Part shown: positions 24,311 to 32,812 of the stretch, one piece after another
Numbering within the stretch: the stretch's first letter is position 1
Layout: each line of letters opens with the position of its first letter
DNA from: Sulfolobales archaeon
Lineage (GTDB): Archaea; Thermoproteota; Thermoprotei_A; Sulfolobales; NBVN01
Assembly (NCBI GenBank): GCA_025058345.1
Contig: JANXEN010000003.1
Coordinates: 149,970 to 213,969 of the forward strand
Direction: 5' to 3'
Length of the DNA stretch: 64,000 bases
Notes under the pieces: model-generated
The model's database searches: none
What the model was told of the DNA's origin: nothing
The model's input: only the letters and a program-made list of their open reading frames with translations
Position numbers and translations under genes: made by a program

Positions 24311-26062
24311 TTGGAAGGTGGTAACGGAGCTGATGGCCTCATCCATCCATCTAGGTACGATGCAAATAGGAAAGTTATTTCAATAGGGGATAGGGAGGTG
24401 CATGTTGGTTCGAACCCACCGAAGGTTCTACCACAAGAGAGTTTGTTAAGATATACTCAAAGCATATGTCCATACTGTTACGCATTACTTCCAGCCGTTT
24501 TAGTTGAGAGGGACAGTAAGGTATACATAAAGAAAGTATGTCCTGAACATGGGGAGATCGAGGAGCTTTATTCAGGGGATGCTGAGTTTTTTAAGAAGTT
24601 AGAGAGTTGGTACGTTGAGGGAAGGGGTCCTAGACACGTATATACGGATTTAAGTGCACCATGTCCATACAGTTGTGGTTTATGTTCAATACATAAGAGC
24701 CATACTGCTTTAGCTAACATGGTGTTAACTAATAGGTGCGATTTGGATTGCTGGTATTGCTTCTTCTATGCTGAGAAGGTTGGCTTTGTATACGAACCTA
24801 CTCTGAAGCAGATTGAGTTTATGGTTAAGAACTTGCTTAAGCAGGGAGTTACTGCAGCAATACAACTGACTGGTGGTGAGCCATTAATTAGGGACGACAT
24901 CGTTGAAATTATTAGGTTGCTTAAGTCTTTGGGTGTTAAGCACGTACAGCTCAACACTAATGGAATTAAGTTTGCAAGGTTGTACATGGAGGACCCCTCT
25001 AAGGCTATAGAATTCGCTAAGAGCATTAGAAGTGCTGGAGTAAATACCATATATTTAAGTTTTGATGGAGTTACTCCGAAAACTAACCCTAAGAACCATT
25101 GGGAAGTACCCTACATATTTGAAGTATTTAGGAAGTCAGGAATTACTAGCGTTGTATTAGTTCCCGTAATAATAAAGAATGTTAATGATGGTGAATTAGG
25201 TGAGATAATAAAGTTCGCAGCACTGAATATGGATGTGGTTAGAGCTGTTAATTTCCAACCTGTAAGCCTCACAGGTATGATTAAGAGAGCTGAAAGGGAG
25301 AGAATGAGAATTACGGTAGCTGATGCTGTTAAAAAAATTGAGGAGTTAACTAAAGGCTCTATAAGTCGGGAGGATTGGTTCACAGTACCTTCAACGGTGC
25401 CTATTTCAGAATTCGCAGAAGTTTTAGAGGGGAGATTTAAATTTGAGATGAGTAACCATCCACAATGCGGTGTCGGTACCTACGTTTATGTGAGAAAGGA
25501 AGGTGATGACGTTACTTACACACCGATTACGCGAATGATTGACGTGCCTGGATTCCTGGAGTACCTACGTGATAAAGCAGGTGAGTCAGCTGGCAAAGGT
25601 AAACTTATTTTAGGTTCTAAAGTATTGCTAAATCTCATAGGTAAGTTCATTAAGTGGGGTGAAATACCTTCAGAGATTAAGACCGCATTACCTAAGATGC
25701 TTTACGACATATTCACTAAGAGGGATTACCACGCCTTAGGTGTTTGGCACTATAAGTTCTTGTTTATCGGTATGATGCACTTTATGGATCTTTACAACTA
25801 CGACGTTCAAAGAGTCATGAGGTGTAACATTCATTACTTAATGCCGGACGGTAGGTTAATACCTTTCTGCACCTTCAACGTTTTAAACGATGTTTATAGA
25901 GATTACGTGCAAAAGAAGTACATGTCAACGATCGAGGATTGGGTTAGGGAGTCTGGGAAGGAATTAAGTGTTGAAAAGTATAGAAGGAATTTAAGCGTTA
26001 TTGAGAAGTTGGAAAGCAGTGAGTTATATAAAGTAACTTACGGGCCTTTTATAAATAAGTGA
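24311..26062 (+). CDS. tes: Tetraether lipid synthase (radical SAM, Tes family)
   Basis: 583 residues. Several Fe-S sites are visible in order: SICPYCYALLP near 51-61 with KKVCPEHGE near 77-85, APCPYSCGLCSIHKSH near 117-132, the radical SAM motif TNRCDLDCWYCFFYAEK near 138-154 (CX3CX2C), and a C-terminal MRCNIHYL…IPFCTF pair. This arrangement and the WYCFFYAEK…YEPT block match the MJ0619/Tes family that joins archaeol chains into glycerol dibiphytanyl tetraethers or related C-C linkages. TTG start at 24311, with GAGGTGATGATC upstream. It faces geranylgeranyl reductase tail to tail, three bases apart. A related radical SAM lipid function cannot be excluded. Confidence 0.87.
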   Translation: MEGGNGADGLIHPSRYDANRKVISIGDREVHVGSNPPKVLPQESLLRYTQSICPYCYALLPAVLVERDSKVYIKKVCPEHGEIEELYSGDAEFFKKLESWYVEGRGPRHVYTDLSAPCPYSCGLCSIHKSHTALANMVLTNRCDLDCWYCFFYAEKVGFVYEPTLKQIEFMVKNLLKQGVTAAIQLTGGEPLIRDDIVEIIRLLKSLGVKHVQLNTNGIKFARLYMEDPSKAIEFAKSIRSAGVNTIYLSFDGVTPKTNPKNHWEVPYIFEVFRKSGITSVVLVPVIIKNVNDGELGEIIKFAALNMDVVRAVNFQPVSLTGMIKRAERERMRITVADAVKKIEELTKGSISREDWFTVPSTVPISEFAEVLEGRFKFEMSNHPQCGVGTYVYVRKEGDDVTYTPITRMIDVPGFLEYLRDKAGESAGKGKLILGSKVLLNLIGKFIKWGEIPSEIKTALPKMLYDIFTKRDYHALGVWHYKFLFIGMMHFMDLYNYDVQRVMRCNIHYLMPDGRLIPFCTFNVLNDVYRDYVQKKYMSTIEDWVRESGKELSVEKYRRNLSVIEKLESSELYKVTYGPFINK

Positions 26063-26065
26063 TTT

Positions 26066-27409
26066 TCACATTAACGAATCATGATAGTTCTTAAGGATTT
26101 TATTTAGGTCGTGTAACCATTTATTTAGGCCTTCGGGTGTGGATGGATATTTTAAGTAGTGTTCCTTGATTAGGTCCATATACTTCACTACTGTCCTTAA
26201 TTTAAGGAGGAGTGACGGCCTCGAGAGTAGTGAAGATAGTTTTAATATCTTATCAACTAGACCCACCTCAAACTTACCTCTCAGAGATATTTCATTTAAT
26301 TCGTTACCGTTAACTAACTTCTTACTTATACTGAATTCTAAGTCATCGTTGCTTAATTTCTGGAGGAAATACCTAAAAATGTCTAAAGACCCTTGCTTCC
26401 CTCCGTACTTTATCATGTAGCAAGTATTCGCTTCCCATAGATCTTTAGCTGAAGTACTACCTACCTCTAATGCATTCTTTATTGCTTCTGAAACGCATTT
26501 GGCTGATATCATAGAAGACCCCTTACCACCCCCGTGGACCGGGTTAACTACATAAGCAGCATCACCTATGACTGCGATACCATTCCAAACTAGTGAGGGG
26601 ATAGGTCTCCTAGTAGGTACTAAAGCACCCCCGGATTCAACTACCTTACTACCTTTAAACTCAGGGCGTGAGAAAACATGCTTGTACAGAAGTTCCTTAG
26701 GATGGAGTCCTCTCAAATCACCTCTAATTCCTAAACCAATGTTCACCGTCCTCTCCATTTTGCTATATGGGAAGTACCACCAATATCCTCCAGGAGCAAC
26801 GTCGTTGTTGATGTATATTCGAAGGACCTCAGGGTTATCTATATGATTTTCTAAAACCCTAATCTCTCTATATGCAATGTTAGCATCACCTAAAACTAAT
26901 TCCTCATTCACTGGCCATGACTTCGGTAGAAATCTAACTACAGCTCTAGCATTGCCTGAGGCATCAATCACGACTTTAGAAAATATCTCCTTAGCACCGC
27001 CGGACCAAATTTTAACGCCGACCACATGATCGTCTTTGATTATTGGCTCCCTAAAATGCGTCCCTCCTAGAAATTCGACACCTCTTGAAATGGCGTCAGA
27101 GAGCAACCTCTGCGTGTATTTAATCCGATGAATCTCGAAACCCTCACCTGAAACAAATACTTCATGCTGCTCACTAGGAGAGTAGATAGATATACCTTTA
27201 ACTATCCCTTCTAATTCATCCCCCTTAGGATAAGGCATACTTAACTCGTCGAAGTGGTGCTTCCCTACAGCATCACCACAAGGTTTGCTACCAACAAAAT
27301 CCCAAGGTTTTAGATCGGCGATTAATGTCTTAACACCTAACCTACCTAAGAAATACGCAATTGAAGCTCCAGCGAAACCGGCACCAACTACTACTACGTC
27401 ATAACTCAT
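26066..27409 (-). CDS. Geranylgeranyl reductase (archaeal lipid saturation)
   Basis: 447 residues, FAD-dependent. VVVVGAGFAGASIAYFLG at the N-terminus binds FAD; KPCGDAVGKHHF near 40-51 is the GGR-specific motif; GGYWWYFPYS near 205-214 is the YxWxFP-type substrate motif; AVIGDAAYVVNPVHGGG near 282-298 is the second FAD motif. Reduces the double bonds of digeranylgeranyl lipid chains, making substrates for Tes. I use ATG 27407-27409; the frame is open seven more codons, but an ATAAAAGATTAAAA element about 30 bases upstream fits a leaderless message at 27409. Confidence 0.92.
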   Translation of the reverse strand: MSYDVVVVGAGFAGASIAYFLGRLGVKTLIADLKPWDFVGSKPCGDAVGKHHFDELSMPYPKGDELEGIVKGISIYSPSEQHEVFVSGEGFEIHRIKYTQRLLSDAISRGVEFLGGTHFREPIIKDDHVVGVKIWSGGAKEIFSKVVIDASGNARAVVRFLPKSWPVNEELVLGDANIAYREIRVLENHIDNPEVLRIYINNDVAPGGYWWYFPYSKMERTVNIGLGIRGDLRGLHPKELLYKHVFSRPEFKGSKVVESGGALVPTRRPIPSLVWNGIAVIGDAAYVVNPVHGGGKGSSMISAKCVSEAIKNALEVGSTSAKDLWEANTCYMIKYGGKQGSLDIFRYFLQKLSNDDLEFSISKKLVNGNELNEISLRGKFEVGLVDKILKLSSLLSRPSLLLKLRTVVKYMDLIKEHYLKYPSTPEGLNKWLHDLNKILKNYHDSLM

Positions 27410-27481
27410 AGGAGGTCCGAAAGATATCATACAATTTTAATCTTTTATGTCTTTCCAGAGACGTAAAGAAGGGTTTAAGGT

Positions 27482-29143
27482 TTAATGTGAGTCATAGATA
27501 AGGTTTATCGCTGAATCAACATATCTTATTATGTCTTTAACCATAAAGGATTGGGTATTGGTGAGCCTTCCTCTCAGGTTTATAAGAATATTTAAGGCCT
27601 TATTTAAGGTGTTTATTGCGTCATTTAAGTTGCCTGAGTTAACATCATCTAGGCTTTCATTGAGAAGTAGTGAGACGTTGTTAATTAATTCCATTGTAAA
27701 TAAGTTTCCCCTATATAGCTTTAAATCGTTTAATATTACTATACTCGTCCTTATGAGTTTCTTAACCTGACTTACCTTTTCATCTCTTATAGTCTTAGAT
27801 ATTTCGTTGAGTCTGCCTATATTTTCCAAAACGTTGTTGAAGGAACCCTCAACTCTATCTATTAAGGGAGTCACTTCCTCAGAAATTTGAGTATAAGCAC
27901 GTATCAATTCTCTAAAATCTCTACCTGTATGTTTCCCTTCCTTAGCCATTACTTCAAATCTACTTAAAACTTCGCTGAGGTTTCCAGCGCCAATTATTGC
28001 ATACTTAGTTAATTCATCACTTAAATATGTGAGTTGGGAATTTATCTTCAGAACTTGATTTAATCTCTCTCTAACCGTAGGTGGTAATTTACCGTTATCA
28101 CCTAGCCATCTAGCCACTCGAATAGATGTTTCATTTATCTCTAAAACTCTGCTGTAGATGGAGTCCAAAACCCTAGGTATGTACTTAACGGTTGTATTGA
28201 ATTCAGCTATCTTTAAATTTAATACCTCCACATCTCTCTTAATTTGTGATGCAACCCTCACGTACTCAATTCCGCTTAAATTCCGTAATCCCTCAAGTCG
28301 CGTATTTACCTCATTTACGTCTTTAATTAAGTCTTCATATCGTTTGGTAATCAAATGCGATAAGTTAGGATTACTAAATTTACTTAATGAATTTAAGTCT
28401 TTTCTTAACTCAATAACGTTTTTATCTAAGACCTTTAAGCGGTCATTCAACCTTATAATAAACCGTTCCTTAGACCTATCGAGCTGTATTTTAGTTAACT
28501 CGGTATCTAATGTCGCGATTATTTCTTTAACGGTGTTTAGTTCTGTTAGGAAGTAAGTGTTGTTGAATGTACTTGAGTCATGCTGTTTGCCTTCTAGATA
28601 TTGGTTAAGGGATTTAAGTTTGTCTAACGCGTTATCGGCTAAGGCGATGTAGTATTTAATCTTTGAATCAGCCACGGTTGTTGTTCCATTAAGAATTAAT
28701 AATTTAGCCATAATGTTTCTTAGCGTATCGTTTAACGCATGTAGCTCTCGGCTTTTGGCCAAAAGATCCTTCATACTTACGAGTTGAGTACCTATGGTAG
28801 GTTCATTGGTGGTGACAAATAGTGCGTACTGTATAAGATTCATAGCATTTTCAAAAAGTCTCTTTGCCTGCTCCTTATCACTACGCTCTACTTGGGATAT
28901 CTCATTGGAGATTTTAGTGACGTTCTCTAAGACACTCCACACGTAATGTGTGCTAGGTACTTTCAACTTAGTAAGTACGTCCTTTACCATTTGTACGTTA
29001 TAGTTTAGTACTTCAGAATAAGTGGTGTTTATATTTCCAGCTTCTGCGTGTAATTCAACTAAGCTAATTGACGGGAATTTCATAAAGCTCGCTATAAATA
29101 AACCTAATAAAGCAACGACGACTAATTGCGTCGTTTTACTCAT
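27482..29143 (-). CDS. Exported helical, coiled-coil-like protein of unknown function
   Basis: 553 residues. A signal-peptide-like N-terminus (QLVVVALLGLFIASFM) is followed by a long region rich in leucine, asparagine, lysine and glutamate with heptad-like spacing and very few aromatic residues or prolines, for example LNDRLKVLDKNVIELRKDLN and AINTLNKALNILINL. Many N-x-S/T sequons suggest glycosylation outside the cell. There is no second membrane segment, so it is either secreted or anchored by the N-terminal helix. I do not recognise the family; a surface stalk or spacer is one reading. ATG at 29143 behind GGGTAGGGC. Confidence 0.75.
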   Translation of the reverse strand: MSKTTQLVVVALLGLFIASFMKFPSISLVELHAEAGNINTTYSEVLNYNVQMVKDVLTKLKVPSTHYVWSVLENVTKISNEISQVERSDKEQAKRLFENAMNLIQYALFVTTNEPTIGTQLVSMKDLLAKSRELHALNDTLRNIMAKLLILNGTTTVADSKIKYYIALADNALDKLKSLNQYLEGKQHDSSTFNNTYFLTELNTVKEIIATLDTELTKIQLDRSKERFIIRLNDRLKVLDKNVIELRKDLNSLSKFSNPNLSHLITKRYEDLIKDVNEVNTRLEGLRNLSGIEYVRVASQIKRDVEVLNLKIAEFNTTVKYIPRVLDSIYSRVLEINETSIRVARWLGDNGKLPPTVRERLNQVLKINSQLTYLSDELTKYAIIGAGNLSEVLSRFEVMAKEGKHTGRDFRELIRAYTQISEEVTPLIDRVEGSFNNVLENIGRLNEISKTIRDEKVSQVKKLIRTSIVILNDLKLYRGNLFTMELINNVSLLLNESLDDVNSGNLNDAINTLNKALNILINLRGRLTNTQSFMVKDIIRYVDSAINLIYDSH

Positions 29144-29172
29144 TAGCCCTACCCAATAAGTTATTTCCTCAA

Positions 29173-29209
29173 GTTCTAAATTAAGTACTTCGTTCTTCGG
29201 GTTTAGAAC
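29173..29209. repeat. 8-bp inverted repeat in the 27482/29288 divergent promoter gap
   Basis: GTTCTAAA (29173-29180) and TTTAGAAC (29202-29209) are perfect inverted copies separated by 21 bases, about 30 bases upstream of the exported-protein gene. It may be a regulator site or chance in AT-rich DNA. A separate TATA box, TTTATATA at 29245-29252, serves the rightward permease gene. Confidence 0.35.
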
Positions 29210-29287
29210 TCTGAAGGAACTACTTTAACTGACTGGTAGATAAATTTATATATCATGTGTGGTAAAAAATAGTGAGAGGTTCATTGT

Positions 29288-30745
29288 ATGAGTGAATTAG
29301 ACTTTAAGAAATACCTAGACCAAATAGAAAAGCCTCCTAAGTTAGAGCTTAAGTGGATATGGACTGTTGCCGGTCCAGGAGCCATAATTGCTTCCTTGAC
29401 CGTAGGAAGCGGTGAGCTTGTTTGGACGCCTAGAGCTGCTGCAGCTTTCGGCTACGCTATGGTTTGGGCCTTCCTATACGGCATCTGGATTAAGGGTATA
29501 GTTCAATATTTAGCTAATAGATGGCATACATTGACAGGTATCCCAGCTTCGATAGCGACTGGCAAGGTCCTAACGAAGTGGTTTAACTTATTCCTTGCTG
29601 GCACAATATTGTCAGTTATGCCTATGTGGTTTGTTACACTGAGCTCCTTATCAGCGCAAGTGCTTTGGATTTCTACAGGTAGGCGTATGGATTTACTGTA
29701 CTTCTGGATATTAGTAGTGGTAGCTACGGAGTTATTGGTAATATTTGCGGCTAGGTTAGGTAAGGCATATAAGGCTATAGAGAAAATTAGCTTAGTAGTT
29801 CTTTGGAGCATGTTTATAGGCTTCTGGGCGGGGGTCCTCCTAGGAACTAGGCCTGATTGGGGTGCGTTCTTCTCGAACCTATTTATACCTAAACCAATTC
29901 CACCATATGAGAGTTGGATCAGAACAGCAGCTCCCGATATATGGGCTTTAACACCTTTAATGCTGTTGGGAACCGCCTTAGGTTCTTTAGGTGGAGGTAT
30001 TCAGGACTACGTTGGTTATCAAGCAATGCTGAGGGAGAAGGGCTGGGGCTTCCTTAAATTCTCTGACGATATGTTGAAGAAAGTCCATGAAATGGGTTTA
30101 AGTAAGATATCCTTACCGGAGGATGAGGAATCTCAGAAGAAGATAAAGGGTTGGTTACTACCAACTAAGTTTGATTGCGGTTTATCGTTCTTCATGGTCT
30201 TCATCACCACAATACCTGCTGTAATATTAACTATTGAGGTGTTACGTCCAAGGCAAATCGCGCCATCAGGACTTAGACTAGCTGAAGTGCAGGTAGCGTG
30301 GCTTACTGAAACCTTAGGTCCCTGGGCAGGATTATTATGGTGGTTGGGTTCGTTCTTCGCTTTCTGGGGAACCTTCTACGGCCTTCATGAGGTGTATATG
30401 TGGACAATATATGATATGGTTAGAGGTACTTTCAAGAAATTTGCTGATATAACCCCCAATAAAGTCAGGATGTACCTATGGCCATATTTAATTATCATAG
30501 GCTCTATCTTCTTCCTAACTAACTTTTCACTACCTATACTGACGGCATTTGCATCTGCTGCAACGCACCTATTTGCTTTAGCGATATGGGGGATAGCGCT
30601 TCTCTACCTAAACATGAAGTACTTACCTAAGAGTTATAGACCACACATAATATTGGTGATTCTAGCCATAATCGGTATATGTGTGTACTTGCCATATGGA
30701 TTGATACAGCTCATACAAGTATTCGTCCCAACATTCAGAATATAA
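29288..30745 (+). CDS. Nramp-related membrane transporter
   Basis: 485 residues, eleven or twelve membrane segments. The first helix carries GPGAIIASLTVGSGELVWTPRAA (near 29-51), the pattern of the Nramp-related permeases; the canonical metal-binding DPGN of true Nramp transporters is replaced by TVGSGE. A second broken helix, LGTALGSLGGGIQDYVGYQ near 227-245, is where Nramp has its MPH motif. The substrate is therefore doubtful: Nramp annotation by fold, not by ligand residues. ATG at 29288, with GAGAGGTTC upstream and a TATA box at 29245-29252. Confidence 0.72.
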   Translation: MSELDFKKYLDQIEKPPKLELKWIWTVAGPGAIIASLTVGSGELVWTPRAAAAFGYAMVWAFLYGIWIKGIVQYLANRWHTLTGIPASIATGKVLTKWFNLFLAGTILSVMPMWFVTLSSLSAQVLWISTGRRMDLLYFWILVVVATELLVIFAARLGKAYKAIEKISLVVLWSMFIGFWAGVLLGTRPDWGAFFSNLFIPKPIPPYESWIRTAAPDIWALTPLMLLGTALGSLGGGIQDYVGYQAMLREKGWGFLKFSDDMLKKVHEMGLSKISLPEDEESQKKIKGWLLPTKFDCGLSFFMVFITTIPAVILTIEVLRPRQIAPSGLRLAEVQVAWLTETLGPWAGLLWWLGSFFAFWGTFYGLHEVYMWTIYDMVRGTFKKFADITPNKVRMYLWPYLIIIGSIFFLTNFSLPILTAFASAATHLFALAIWGIALLYLNMKYLPKSYRPHIILVILAIIGICVYLPYGLIQLIQVFVPTFRI

Positions 30746-30758
30746 GGCTAAACTAAAC

Positions 30759-30765
30759 TTTTTTT
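30759..30765 (+). terminator. Poly-T terminator candidate after the Nramp-related gene
   Basis: Seven consecutive T residues occur 14 bases after the stop codon, in the non-template strand. Archaeal RNA polymerase terminates at such U-rich tracts without a hairpin. No experimental support. Confidence 0.45.
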
Positions 30766-30928
30766 AATCCACAATCAATTTCCAATTTACTTATTTACAA
30801 TACCTGAGATTATTACTTAATTTGTGGTCCCAGTCGCTCCACCGACATCACTAAACTCAGAGATAGTCGTCAGGTCATCCCAATATGTAATTCTTAATCG
30901 GATTAATTAACCTTAGTTTCATGTATAT

Positions 30929-31249
30929 ATGGGCATGAACTTGCTCTGCGAAGTGTGTGAGGCCTCAAATGCTGTTGCAACATGTAGGTTATGCGGTAGG
31001 AATGCATGTGCTAACCATATAGATTCGGGAGGTTTATGCAGCATATGTAAGGAGACTTTATGTAAATTATGTAGTCAAAGACTCTCAGTGAGTAGCTGCA
31101 CGATATGTGGGAGGATCATATGCAGGGAATGTTCAGTTGAGCTACAGCCAGCAATAAGGGTTTGCAAGGAGTGTTTCAGTAAGATTCTTTATAGCGAATC
31201 ATATTCTAAGTATCGCAAGTACTTAAGGAGATTCGCTAAAAATCTATAG
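30929..31249 (+). CDS. Small cysteine-rich zinc-finger protein
   Basis: 106 residues with about seventeen cysteines in repeated CxxC pairs: LCEVCEASNAVATCRLCGRNACANH, LCSICKETLCKLC, CTICGRIICREC and VCKECF, followed by a basic tail (YSKYRKYLRRFAKNL). The first 70 residues look like two B-box/RING-like treble-clef zinc sites. It probably binds three or four zinc ions and could mediate protein or RNA contacts. No name is certain. ATG at 30929 (a second ATG two codons on). Convergent with the unknown gene at 31269. Confidence 0.75.
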   Translation: MGMNLLCEVCEASNAVATCRLCGRNACANHIDSGGLCSICKETLCKLCSQRLSVSSCTICGRIICRECSVELQPAIRVCKECFSKILYSESYSKYRKYLRRFAKNL

Positions 31250-31268
31250 GGTGTTAATTCATTAAGAT

Positions 31269-31901
31269 TCAGTAATCAATTATATATATGGATTCACCGA
31301 CTAATAACCATGTGACGTATCTATGACTTGGTTTTAACTCACTTACTTTCACTAATAGGCTTTGGATTATTTGCTGTACCTCCTTTAAACTTAGTTGTTC
31401 TGATGAAGATTTAATTAAACATCCCACTACTTCATAATCAGTCTTCACTGAACATATGTTAAAATTCGTTTCCTCTAAAATAAGATGTTTTTGCGGCTTA
31501 TCTATTTTGAAGTACGTTAATGCATGACTTAACGGAGTGATTAAATCTTTGAAGTAGAAGTCCCCAATGTATGCATCGGTAAGCGCTTCCTCATATATTG
31601 GTGTGTTAACTAACTCAAGTTCTGGGGAGTGAAAGCTTGGCTTAGTCAACTCCGTTAATAACTCTTTTATATGTTCTGACTTAATGATTTGATAAATGCG
31701 TTGATTGGTCCTAAACTCTTTTGTTATAAGTCTTGTTAGATCTAAGGACTCGTTCGCAGTCTTAATGCTTAGTCTGAAGTAAGTATGACTACCTTCTTTG
31801 ATGGAGTGGGAGTAATTCTTTATCTCATTAACTACTTCATCAACACCTTTGTTAAGTCTTATATTATGCCTGAATACCTTACATACCTCTAGACTATACA
31901 C
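31269..31901 (-). CDS. Conserved hypothetical protein
   Basis: 210 residues, soluble, no signal peptide or membrane segment. I recognise no domain. There is a mixed alpha/beta pattern with an SLKEVQQIIQSLLVKVSEL helix near the C-terminus. GTG start at 31899-31901; a 57-bp gap separates it from the divergent dtdA gene. Codon use and composition are like those of the neighbours, so I regard it as a real gene. Confidence 0.65.
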   Translation of the reverse strand: MYSLEVCKVFRHNIRLNKGVDEVVNEIKNYSHSIKEGSHTYFRLSIKTANESLDLTRLITKEFRTNQRIYQIIKSEHIKELLTELTKPSFHSPELELVNTPIYEEALTDAYIGDFYFKDLITPLSHALTYFKIDKPQKHLILEETNFNICSVKTDYEVVGCLIKSSSEQLSLKEVQQIIQSLLVKVSELKPSHRYVTWLLVGESIYIIDY

Positions 31902-31958
31902 ACGGATCTTTTAACTGAGGGACATTAAATTAATTATCTTATTTTTTAGTTAGATTGA

Positions 31959-32804
31959 ATGTATGAGGCGAAGACAGTGAAGTACGGATTAATATATAGT
32001 CTAAGAGATGTTGCAGGTGTTGGAATAGCTAAGGCTATAAAGTCTATGGTTTCTGGAAAGCAAGTATTTTTAAATGGGTTAAGCGAGTCCTACTTAATTG
32101 ACGATTTGGATGCGTTTTTAATTGGTGTCGATTGCGATATCACCGAATGCGAGTTTTTAGACAGTTTACTTGACATCGACTACTACGTGATGATCTCTAA
32201 ACACTATTCTAATATGGGGGTTAAATCCTTCACAACGCACCACGTCGGCATACCTATACATGACCTAAGTTTAACGAGGTCTATTAACCATTTCCCGCCC
32301 TCAAATCCAAATCTATCTAAATTATTTCTAATGAATTTATCTAAGTTTTCGAAAGAAAGTGGGCTGAGCGATTTCGTAGTTTCTTATGAAGTAACCCATC
32401 ACGGTCCGTTTACGTTGAGGAGACCATTAACTTTCGTGGAATTGGGGAGTTCCCCTGATGAGTGGGTTTTTAAGGAGGCTCAGGAGGTAGTAGCTCATGC
32501 AGTTATTAATTCGCTTAACGCAGAAGTAGAGTGTGTAGCTACGGTAGGGTTTGGAGGAAATCACTATGCGAGCTTATTTACTTCACGAAGCTTAGGTAGT
32601 GATGAGTGTTACGGCCATATCGTACCGAATTATGTGTTGAAGCATTTTAAGGAAGATGCTTATGTGTTAAATAAGCTCATCGATTTTGCTATTAAGTACT
32701 CATCAACCACTACATCTAGGGTAGTGCTTGATGATAAGGTACCATCACTCGCTAAGAAGTTAGTTAAGGATTACTGCAGTAAAGTAGGTTTAAGTATTCA
32801 TTAG
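31959..32804 (+). CDS. dtdA: D-aminoacyl-tRNA deacylase (DtdA/GEK1 type)
   Basis: 281 residues. The archaeal and plant DTD2 family is identified by SFTTHHVG near 90-97, YEVTHHGPFTLRRPLTFVELGSS near 147-169 and VGFGGNHYASLF near 204-215, the zinc-binding and catalytic region. It frees tRNAs from D-amino acids and other mischarges. ATG at 31959. It runs tail to tail with the UxaA-like gene, eight bases apart. Confidence 0.93.
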   Translation: MYEAKTVKYGLIYSLRDVAGVGIAKAIKSMVSGKQVFLNGLSESYLIDDLDAFLIGVDCDITECEFLDSLLDIDYYVMISKHYSNMGVKSFTTHHVGIPIHDLSLTRSINHFPPSNPNLSKLFLMNLSKFSKESGLSDFVVSYEVTHHGPFTLRRPLTFVELGSSPDEWVFKEAQEVVAHAVINSLNAEVECVATVGFGGNHYASLFTSRSLGSDECYGHIVPNYVLKHFKEDAYVLNKLIDFAIKYSSTTTSRVVLDDKVPSLAKKLVKDYCSKVGLSIH

Positions 32805-32812
32805 AAAATGGT

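Noticed and set aside
24410..24432. T-loop-like GGTTCGAACCCACC suggesting a tRNA
   Set aside because: It lies inside the tes coding frame and no acceptor, D or anticodon arm surrounds it.
30825..30895. C/D sRNA candidate on the minus strand (GGGATGA … CTGA … GTGATGT … CTGG)
   Set aside because: The inner boxes are good but the outer C and D boxes are degenerate and the guides are 14 and 11 nt instead of 12; the reverse of the expected pattern.
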